Below, in pieces: positions 52,345 through 59,104 of a stretch of DNA of 64,000 nucleotides (positions within the stretch are counted from its first letter, which is position 1; each line of letters opens with the position of its first letter). The DNA is taken from assembly GCA_050249215.1 (NCBI GenBank), contig JBFWQX010000007.1:1-64000 (forward strand). The letters run 5' to 3'. The position numbers and the translations under genes were made by a program. Origin of the DNA: Afipia sp050249215 (GTDB lineage: Bacteria > Pseudomonadota > Alphaproteobacteria > Rhizobiales > Xanthobacteraceae). Below the pieces are notes generated by a model that had not been told where the DNA came from, made no database searches, and was given only the letters and a program-made list of their open reading frames with translations.

Positions 52345-53607
52345 ATGTCAGACAAAAAAGATCAGGGATTGCAGTCACCTTTCCGGCGCAAGATGTTGAT
52401 GGGAATGGCGGCGCTGCCAGCCATGTCCATGATGTCTCGCCCATCATTCGGTGCAGGACCGGCGACTTCAGCCGTCAACACAACGGGTCTTGCGGTGACC
52501 GATACCGAGGTCACCGTCGGTATCCTGCACTCGGTGACCGGTACGATGGCGATTTCGGAAACCGGATCGGTGCAGGCTGAAAAGCTGGCGATCGAGCAGA
52601 TCAATGCCTCGGGCGGCGTTCTCGGACGCAAGATCAAGTTCATTCAGGAAGACGGCGCGTCCGACTGGCCGACCTTCGCCGAAAAGGCGAAGAAGCTGCT
52701 GGTCAACGACAAGTGCGCGTCGGTGATGGGCTGCTGGACATCGGCCTCGCGCAAGGCGGTGTTGCCGGTGTTCGAGCAGTACAACGGCATGCTCTACTAT
52801 CCTACTTTCTACGAAGGCCTCGAGCAGTCCAAGAACGTCATCTATACCGGCCAGGAAGCCACCCAGCAGATCATCGCCGGCCTCGACTGGGTCAACAAGA
52901 CCAAGGGTGCGAAGACCTTCTATCTGCTCGGATCGGATTACATCTGGCCGCGCACCTCGAACAAGATCGCGCGCAAGCATATCGAAGGCCATTTGCAGGG
53001 CGCGAAGGTGGTCGGCGAGGAATACTTCCCGCTCGGCCACACCCAGTTCAACTCGGTCATCAACAAGATCAAGCTGACCAAGCCGGACGTGATCTACGCC
53101 ATCATCGTCGGCGGCTCGAACGTCGCTTTCTACAAGCAGCTCAAGGCGGCCGGTATCGACCTGTCGAAGCAGAAGCTGCTAACCATCTCGGTCACCGAGG
53201 ACGAAATCGACGGCATCGGCGGCGAAAATATCGCAGGCGCATTCGCTTGCATGAAGTACTTCCAGTCGCTCGACAATCCGAACAACAAGGAGTTCGTCGC
53301 CGCGTTCAAGAAGATGTGGGGCGAAAAGACCGTGATCGGAGACGTCACCCAGGCTGCCTATCTCGGCCCGTGGCTCTGGAAGATGACGGTCGAAAAGGCC
53401 GGCAGCTTCGATGTCGACAAGATCGCGGCGGCATCCGCAGGGATCGAGTTCACCAAGGCGCCGGAAGGTTACGTCAAGATCCATCCAAACCACCATCTCT
53501 GGTCGAAGACCCGCGTCGGTCTCGCTGGTCTCGATGGCCAGTTCAAGGTTGTCTACGAGACGCCGGATCTGATCGAGCCGGATCCGTTTCCAAAGGGCTA
53601 CCAGTAA
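52345..53607 (+). CDS. urtA: Urea/short-chain amide ABC transporter substrate-binding protein UrtA
   Basis: A 420-residue periplasmic protein from ATG 52345 (AAGGGGCGGTC upstream). The twin-arginine-like FRRKMLMGMAALPAMSMM hints at a Tat or long Sec signal. VTVGILHSVTGTMAISETGS, VMGCWTSASRKAVLPVFE and LLYYP-like MLYYPTFYEGLEQSKNV are the hallmark of UrtA/FmdD proteins, which bind urea or formamide. The mature protein should be about 390 residues. It is followed by urtBCDE and formamidase, so formamide or a related amide is the likely ligand; urea remains possible. Confidence 0.92.
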   Translation: MSDKKDQGLQSPFRRKMLMGMAALPAMSMMSRPSFGAGPATSAVNTTGLAVTDTEVTVGILHSVTGTMAISETGSVQAEKLAIEQINASGGVLGRKIKFIQEDGASDWPTFAEKAKKLLVNDKCASVMGCWTSASRKAVLPVFEQYNGMLYYPTFYEGLEQSKNVIYTGQEATQQIIAGLDWVNKTKGAKTFYLLGSDYIWPRTSNKIARKHIEGHLQGAKVVGEEYFPLGHTQFNSVINKIKLTKPDVIYAIIVGGSNVAFYKQLKAAGIDLSKQKLLTISVTEDEIDGIGGENIAGAFACMKYFQSLDNPNNKEFVAAFKKMWGEKTVIGDVTQAAYLGPWLWKMTVEKAGSFDVDKIAAASAGIEFTKAPEGYVKIHPNHHLWSKTRVGLAGLDGQFKVVYETPDLIEPDPFPKGYQ

Positions 53608-53643
53608 GCCGCGCGTCCGGTCTCTCACAACAATCAGCTCCCA

Positions 53644-53703
53644 GGTGTGGGTCGTCAGCCCACACCCGCAGCGCTCGCGCCGCGGATTCGTCCGCGGCGC
53701 GAG
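53644..53703 (+). promoter_or_regulatory. Tandem stem-loops between urtA and urtB
   Basis: Two perfect hairpins: GGTGTGGG/CCCACACC (53644-53666, 7-base loop) and a 13-bp stem with TTCG tetraloop (arms 53674-53686 and 53691-53703). Neither has a T tract. Placed immediately after the binding-protein gene and before the permease gene, they probably stabilise the urtA part of the message or slow read-through, so that binding protein is made in excess, a known pattern in ABC operons. Confidence 0.7.
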
Positions 53704-53725
53704 ACTTCCCTGGCGGAGAATTGAA

Positions 53726-54652
53726 ATGTTCGGCGACTACTCGATTGGCGATCTCGGCTCGATCTTTGTGATGCAAGGATTTGCGGGCCTTATCCTGTTC
53801 TCCGTCTACGTTCTAATGGCGCTCGGCCTTGCAATCATCTTTGGCCAGATGGGCGTCATCAACATGGCGCATGGCGAGTTCATGATCCTCGGCGCCTACG
53901 TCACCTGGATGACCTCGAATTTCTTTCAGGCCTATCTGCCGTCGCTCTTTGGCGGCTACTTCTTCATCGCAATGATACTGGCCTTCATCGCATCCGGTGC
54001 GCTCGGCATGGTGGTGGAGTGGGGGCTGATACGCCATCTCTACAAGCGCCCGCTCGATACGCTGCTCGCAACATGGGGATTGAGCCTCATGCTGCAGCAG
54101 GCCTATCGTTCGATCTTCGGCGCCCGTGAAGTCGGCGTCGAACTTCCGCAGTGGATGCTGGGCTCGCTCAAGCTCACGGATACGATCGAGGTGCCGATCA
54201 ACGGCATCTTCGTGATGTGTCTGACAGTCCTGATCACGCTCGGCGTCGCTTACATCATGTACAAGTCGCGCTGGGGTCGCCAGGTCCGCGCCGTGGTGCA
54301 GAACCGCGTGATGGCAGGCGCCACCGGCATCAACACGGAAAAAGTTGATCGTTACACCTTCGGTCTCGGTTGCGGAATCGCCGGCGTCGCGGGTTCGGCC
54401 TTCACCATGATCGGTTCGACAGGCCCAACATCCGGTCAGCTCTACATCGTCGACACATTCCTTGTCGTAGTGTTCGGCGGCGCTGCCAGCCTGCTTGGAA
54501 CCATCGCCTCAGCTTTCACCATCTCGCAGGCCCAGTCGACCATGGAATTTTTCCTGTCGGGCTCGATGGCCAAGGTTCTCACGCTGCTTGCCGTTGTCGG
54601 CATCCTCATGCTGCGGCCGCAGGGACTGTTCGCCCTCAAGGTCCGGAAGTGA
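53726..54652 (+). CDS. urtB: Urea/amide ABC transporter permease UrtB
   Basis: A 308-residue membrane protein from ATG 53726, with GGCGGAG upstream. Markers are LMALGLAIIFGQMGVINMAH and EFMILGAYVTWM, the RHLYKRPLDTLLATWGLSLM block and VVVFGGAASLLGTIASA coupling loop of UrtB/LivH permeases. It forms the channel together with UrtC in the inner membrane. Confidence 0.93.
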   Translation: MFGDYSIGDLGSIFVMQGFAGLILFSVYVLMALGLAIIFGQMGVINMAHGEFMILGAYVTWMTSNFFQAYLPSLFGGYFFIAMILAFIASGALGMVVEWGLIRHLYKRPLDTLLATWGLSLMLQQAYRSIFGAREVGVELPQWMLGSLKLTDTIEVPINGIFVMCLTVLITLGVAYIMYKSRWGRQVRAVVQNRVMAGATGINTEKVDRYTFGLGCGIAGVAGSAFTMIGSTGPTSGQLYIVDTFLVVVFGGAASLLGTIASAFTISQAQSTMEFFLSGSMAKVLTLLAVVGILMLRPQGLFALKVRK

Positions 54653-54665
54653 AAAGGCCAGGAAA

Positions 54666-55874
54666 ATGTCCAACAAAAGCGTAGAGAAAAGTGTTGAGCA
54701 AACTTCTGTCGCCAAAGCGGTCAACGACAATCCGCGATTTGCCAACCGCACCGAATTCGTCGGCATTCTGGCGCTTGCGGTTCTGCTGGTCGTCATCCTT
54801 CCGCTGATGCTCGATATCTTCCGGCTCAATCTGGTCGCGAAGTATCTGACCTACGCATTTGTCGCCATCGGACTTGTGATCTGCTGGGGTTACGGCGGAA
54901 TTCTCAGCTTGGGGCAGGGCGTGTTCTTCGGCCTCGGCGGCTACTGCATGGCGATGTTCCTCAAGCTGGAAGCGTCGAGCATCGCCAACACGAAGATTCA
55001 ATCGACGCCAGGTATCCCCGATTTCATGGACTGGAACCAGATCACGCAACTCCCTTTGTTCTGGAAGCCATTTCACAGTCTGACTTTCACGATCATTGCG
55101 ATCATTCTGATCCCCGCGATCTTCGCTTTCATCGTCGGCGCCGCGATGTTCAAGCGGAGGGTCGGAGGCACCTACTTCGCGATCATCACCCAGGCGATCG
55201 CCGCGATCCTGACCATCCTGATCATCGGCCAGCAGGGCTACACCGGCGGCGTCAACGGCATCACCGACCTGCGGACGCTGAAGGGCTGGGACATTCGCAC
55301 CGACAATGCCAAGTTCATTCTCTACTTCGTGGAAGTGGCCTTGCTGTTCGGATGTATCGGCGTTGCACTCTTCATCCGGCATTCCAAGCTCGGCCGTATC
55401 CTGGTCGCGATGCGCGAGAAGGAAGATCGCGTTCGGTTCTCTGGCTATAGCGTGGCAAACTTCAAGATCTTTGCCTTCTGTGCCGCCGCGGTCTTCGCCT
55501 CAATCGGCGGCGCGTTGTTCGCCCTTGAGATCGGGTTTATGTCGCCGTCCTTCGTCGGCATCGTGCCCTCCATCGAAATGGTGATCTACACGGCAGTCGG
55601 CGGACGTCTGTCGATCCTCGGGGCTGTCTACGGGACGCTGCTGGTGAATTTCGCCAAGACTAGCCTTTCGGAATCGTTCCCGGAATTGTGGCTGTTCGGT
55701 CTTGGCGCACTGTTCATCGCCGTGGTGCTGGTCTTCCCCAACGGCCTGGCCGGAATCTGGCGCGATCACATCCAGAAGCACATCGACCGTCTGCTTTCAT
55801 TGCGCAAGCCGAAGGTCGGTGGAAAGAACGGCTGGACCGGCGGCTCGGTCGCCGACGGCGCGCCCGCGGAATAG
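54666..55874 (+). CDS. urtC: Urea/amide ABC transporter permease UrtC
   Basis: A 402-residue permease from ATG 54666. Longer than LivM, as usual for UrtC, with a polar N-terminus of about 30 residues. Recognisable blocks are GYGGILSLGQGVFFGLGGYC, FKRRVGGTYFAIITQAIAAI, KEDRVRFSGYSVANFKIF and YTAVGGRLSILGAVYGTLLV. About ten membrane helices. The C-terminus is a short polar tail (GKNGWTGGSVADGAPAE). Confidence 0.92.
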   Translation: MSNKSVEKSVEQTSVAKAVNDNPRFANRTEFVGILALAVLLVVILPLMLDIFRLNLVAKYLTYAFVAIGLVICWGYGGILSLGQGVFFGLGGYCMAMFLKLEASSIANTKIQSTPGIPDFMDWNQITQLPLFWKPFHSLTFTIIAIILIPAIFAFIVGAAMFKRRVGGTYFAIITQAIAAILTILIIGQQGYTGGVNGITDLRTLKGWDIRTDNAKFILYFVEVALLFGCIGVALFIRHSKLGRILVAMREKEDRVRFSGYSVANFKIFAFCAAAVFASIGGALFALEIGFMSPSFVGIVPSIEMVIYTAVGGRLSILGAVYGTLLVNFAKTSLSESFPELWLFGLGALFIAVVLVFPNGLAGIWRDHIQKHIDRLLSLRKPKVGGKNGWTGGSVADGAPAE

Positions 55875-55883
55875 GAGAGCATC

Positions 55884-56639
55884 ATGCTTGTCGGTCATCA
55901 GCCAAAGGAATTTCTTCTCGCAGTCGAAGGCCTGACGGTTTCTTTCGATGGCTTCAAGGCCGTGAACGATTTGTCGTTCTATGTCGATGAGAACGAAATC
56001 CGGGTCATCATCGGTCCCAATGGCGCCGGAAAAACTACGGTGCTGGATCTGATCTGCGGAAAGACCAAGGCCACATCCGGCTCCATCCAGTTTCGCGGCA
56101 AGGAACTGACCCGAATGAAGGAGAACGAGATCGTCCAGACGGGCGTCGGCCGCAAGTTCCAGACGCCGTCGATCTATGACGACCTCACCGTGTTCGAGAA
56201 TCTCGAAATCTCTTATCCGCGCGGGCGCACGGTGTTTGGCGCATTGACATTCCAGCGTGACAAGGCAGTGCGCGAGCGCGTGGAGGAGGTCGCCGAGATG
56301 ATCTTTCTGAAAGATCGCCTCGGGATGAGTGCCGAGCTTCTCAGTCACGGCCAAAAGCAATGGCTGGAGATCGGCATGCTGCTGATCCAGGACCCTGATC
56401 TTTTGATGCTGGACGAGCCGGTTGCCGGCATGAGTGTCAGCGAACGGGTGAAGACCGCCGAACTTCTCAATCGCATCATCAAGGACCGCTCGGTTCTGGT
56501 GATCGAGCACGACATGAAGTTCGTCGAAGACATCGCCCACAAGGTGACTGTGCTGCATCAGGGCAAGATCCTTTCGGAAGGCTCGATGGAAGCGGTGCAG
56601 AACGATCCCAAGGTCATCGAAGTCTATCTCGGTCACTAG
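55884..56639 (+). CDS. urtD: Urea/amide ABC transporter ATP-binding protein UrtD
   Basis: A 251-residue ATPase with Walker A GPNGAGKTT, Q-loop and FQTPSIYDDLTVFENLEIS, a signature LSHGQKQWLEIGMLL (UrtD variant of LSGGQ), and Walker B LLMLDEPVAGMS followed by VIEHDMKF. It sits nine bases after urtC and works with UrtE as the nucleotide-binding pair. Confidence 0.93.
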   Translation: MLVGHQPKEFLLAVEGLTVSFDGFKAVNDLSFYVDENEIRVIIGPNGAGKTTVLDLICGKTKATSGSIQFRGKELTRMKENEIVQTGVGRKFQTPSIYDDLTVFENLEISYPRGRTVFGALTFQRDKAVRERVEEVAEMIFLKDRLGMSAELLSHGQKQWLEIGMLLIQDPDLLMLDEPVAGMSVSERVKTAELLNRIIKDRSVLVIEHDMKFVEDIAHKVTVLHQGKILSEGSMEAVQNDPKVIEVYLGH

Positions 56640-56663
56640 GTCCGCTATTCAAGGAAAGACACC

Positions 56664-57353
56664 ATGCTTGCGATTTCCGATCTTCATGTCGCATACGGGC
56701 AAAGTGAAGTCCTTCACGGCCTCAACGTATCGGTTCAGCCGAACGAGATCGTTGCGATCATGGGCCGCAACGGCATGGGCAAGACCACGCTGATGAAATC
56801 CCTGATGGGCATTGTGCCGACCAAAAGCGGATCGGTGTCCATGGAAGGGAGCGAACTCAGCAAGCTGAAGAGCTACGAGCGGGTCGCCAAAGGTCTTGCC
56901 TACGTGCCGCAGGGCCGCATGATCTTCTCGACCATGACAGTGAAGGAGAACATCGAAACCGGACTGGTGGCGTCGGGCGGAAAAGAGGTTCCCGGCAATA
57001 TCTACGAGCTGTTTCCTGTTCTTCTCGAAATGAAGGGCCGGCGCGGGGGCAACCTGTCCGGCGGTCAGCAGCAGCAGCTCGCCATCGCCCGGGCTCTCGC
57101 AACCAATCCGAAGGTTCTTCTGCTGGATGAACCAACGGAGGGCATCCAGCCCTCAATCATCCGCGAGATGGCGCGCACGCTGAAACGCATTCGCGATGAG
57201 CGCGGTCTTTCGATCATTGTTTCCGAGCAAGTGTTGAGTTTTGCGCTCGATGTCGCCGATCGTGTTCTCGTCATCGAGAACGGTGAAATCGTTCGCGACG
57301 AAGCACGCGACGGCATCGACGCTGCGCAGGTCGCAAAATATCTTTCCGTTTAA
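56664..57353 (+). CDS. urtE: Urea/amide ABC transporter ATP-binding protein UrtE
   Basis: A 229-residue ATPase. Walker A GRNGMGKTTLMKSL, signature NLSGGQQQQLAIARAL, Walker B VLLLDEPTEGIQP and FALDVADRVLVIENGEIV are intact, with the GRMIFSTMTVKENIETG linker typical of UrtE. It is the second ATPase and last transporter gene, followed 32 bases later by formamidase. Confidence 0.93.
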   Translation: MLAISDLHVAYGQSEVLHGLNVSVQPNEIVAIMGRNGMGKTTLMKSLMGIVPTKSGSVSMEGSELSKLKSYERVAKGLAYVPQGRMIFSTMTVKENIETGLVASGGKEVPGNIYELFPVLLEMKGRRGGNLSGGQQQQLAIARALATNPKVLLLDEPTEGIQPSIIREMARTLKRIRDERGLSIIVSEQVLSFALDVADRVLVIENGEIVRDEARDGIDAAQVAKYLSV

Positions 57354-57385
57354 CCAAGCCGTTCGTAACCAGGGGAGCATCCTAA

Positions 57386-58615
57386 ATGCCAGATACACTG
57401 ATCAAGGTCGATCTCAATCAGTCGGCCTACGACAATGACAAGGTTCATAACCGCTGGCATCCGGACATTCCGATGGTGGAGTGGGTCAATCCCGGTGATG
57501 ATTTCATCATCGAGACCTACGACTGGACCGGCGGATTCATCAAGAACGACGACTCGGCGGACGACGTGCGCGATATCGACCTGTCGATCGTCCATTTCCT
57601 GTCGGGTCCTATCGGCGTCAAGGGTGCAGAGCCAGGCGACCTTCTGGTGGTCGATCTGCTCGACGTCGGCCCGATGAAGGAGAGCTTGTGGGGCTTCAAC
57701 GGCTTCTTCTCCAAGCAGAATGGCGGCGGGTTCCTAACCGACCATTTTCCGCTGGCGCAGAAGTCGATCTGGGACTTCAAGGGCATGTATACCTCATCGC
57801 GGCATGTTCCCGGCGTCAACTTCGCGGGCCTGATCCATCCGGGCCTGATCGGCTGTCTGCCTGATCCCAAGATGTTGTCGATGTGGAACGAGCGCGAGAC
57901 CGCGCTGATCGCCACCAATCCGACCCGCGTCCCGGGCCTCGCCAATCCGCCGTTCGGACCCACCGCGCATATGGGCCGCCTGAAGGGCGACGCCAAGGCG
58001 AAGGCGGCCGCGGAGGGCGCGCGCACCGTTCCGCCGCGCGAGCATGGCGGCAATTGCGACATCAAGGATCTGTCGCGCGGCTCGAAAATCTACTTCCCGG
58101 TCTATGTTCCGGGCGCGGGCCTTTCGATGGGCGATCTGCATTTCAGTCAGGGTGACGGCGAAATCACGTTCTGCGGCGCCATCGAAATGGCTGGCTGGCT
58201 GCACATCAAGGTCGATGTCATCAAGGACGGCATGGCGAAGTACGGTATCAAGAATCCGATCTTCAAGCCGTCGCCGGTGACGCCGAACTACAACAACTAC
58301 CTGATCTTCGAGGGCATCTCCGTCGACGAGCAGGGCAAGCAGCATTATCTCGACGTTCATATCGCCTACCGCCAGGCATGCCTGAACGCCATCGAATATC
58401 TGAAGAAGTTCGGATATTCCGGCGCGCAGGCCTACTCCATCCTCGGGACGGCGCCGGTGCAGGGGCACATATCGGGCGTGGTCGACGTGCCGAATGCCTG
58501 CGCGACGCTGTGGCTGCCGACGGAAATCTTCGACTTCGACATCATGCCGTCGTCGGTCGGCCCAATCAAACACATCAAGGGCGGCATCGACATGCCGCTG
58601 TCGCCTGACAAGTAA
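57386..58615 (+). CDS. fmdA: Formamidase (acetamidase/formamidase family)
   Basis: A 409-residue cytoplasmic hydrolase. The sequence contains DWTGGFIKND, LSIVHFLSGPIGVKGAEPGD and DVGPMKESLWGFNGFFSKQN, LIHPGLIGCLPDP, EHGGNCDIKDLSRGSKIYFP, and GDLHFSQGDGEITFCGAIEM, all landmark segments of the FmdA family. It converts formamide (or other short amides) and water to formate and ammonia. Its place directly after urtABCDE means imported amide is used at once as a nitrogen source. Confidence 0.94.
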   Translation: MPDTLIKVDLNQSAYDNDKVHNRWHPDIPMVEWVNPGDDFIIETYDWTGGFIKNDDSADDVRDIDLSIVHFLSGPIGVKGAEPGDLLVVDLLDVGPMKESLWGFNGFFSKQNGGGFLTDHFPLAQKSIWDFKGMYTSSRHVPGVNFAGLIHPGLIGCLPDPKMLSMWNERETALIATNPTRVPGLANPPFGPTAHMGRLKGDAKAKAAAEGARTVPPREHGGNCDIKDLSRGSKIYFPVYVPGAGLSMGDLHFSQGDGEITFCGAIEMAGWLHIKVDVIKDGMAKYGIKNPIFKPSPVTPNYNNYLIFEGISVDEQGKQHYLDVHIAYRQACLNAIEYLKKFGYSGAQAYSILGTAPVQGHISGVVDVPNACATLWLPTEIFDFDIMPSSVGPIKHIKGGIDMPLSPDK

Positions 58616-58626
58616 CCCGCGAGGCA

Positions 58627-58661
58627 ACGTGGAGACGGCAGAATATGCGCCGTCTCCACGT
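58627..58661 (+). promoter_or_regulatory. Stem-loop between fmdA and fmdB
   Basis: ACGTGGAGACGGC (58627-58639) pairs perfectly with GCCGTCTCCACGT (58649-58661) over a 9-base loop. No T tract follows, so it may protect the 3' end of the fmdA message or attenuate expression of fmdB. Confidence 0.6.
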
Positions 58662-58706
58662 CAGCGCGGATCAGATATCGACTGAGCAAACCGAGGGAGA
58701 CGGGCT

Positions 58707-59048
58707 GTGCCGGTTTACGAGTATCTTTGCAAGGATTGCGGACCTTTCACCGAGATGCGGCCGATGTCCGAATACGACATGCCGCAGGACTGTCCGCATT
58801 GCGCGGTTTCCGCGCCGCGCGCCATTCTGACGGCGCCGCACTTTTCATGCATGCCGGCGGCAACACGCAAATCACATGCGGTCAATGAGCGCAGCGCCAA
58901 CGCGCCGAAAACTCTGGGCGAATACAAGGCATCGCACGGCCCCGGTTGCGGCTGCTGTTCGGGCGGCAAACCGTCGCGGCTGATGACGAAGTCCCGTTCC
59001 GGTGCGAAGGGCTTTCCGACGGCACGGCCGTGGATGATCAGTCACTGA
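58707..59048 (+). CDS. fmdB: FmdB-family zinc-ribbon protein
   Basis: A 113-residue protein from GTG 58707, with GAGGGAGA upstream. The N-terminal zinc ribbon MPVYEYLCKDCG...CPHC is the FmdB signature; the C-terminus adds a further cysteine cluster GPGCGCCSGG. In Methylophilus fmdB is part of the formamidase locus and is thought to regulate it; its biochemical role is not firmly known. It is the last gene of the forward cluster. Confidence 0.93.
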   Translation: MPVYEYLCKDCGPFTEMRPMSEYDMPQDCPHCAVSAPRAILTAPHFSCMPAATRKSHAVNERSANAPKTLGEYKASHGPGCGCCSGGKPSRLMTKSRSGAKGFPTARPWMISH

Positions 59049-59071
59049 GCCGTTGATGTTCGGCTAAAATG

Positions 59072-59096
59072 GGCGTCGGCCGGGCAGGCCGATGCC
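59072..59096 (-). terminator. Terminator candidate for the reverse Liv operon
   Basis: On the minus strand GGCATCGGCC pairs with GGCCGACGCC (one G-T pair) over a 5-base loop and is followed by CATTTT. It lies nine bases after the stop of the fused transporter gene and also lies downstream of fmdB on the other strand. Confidence 0.5.
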
Positions 59097-59104
59097 GATG
59101 ACAT

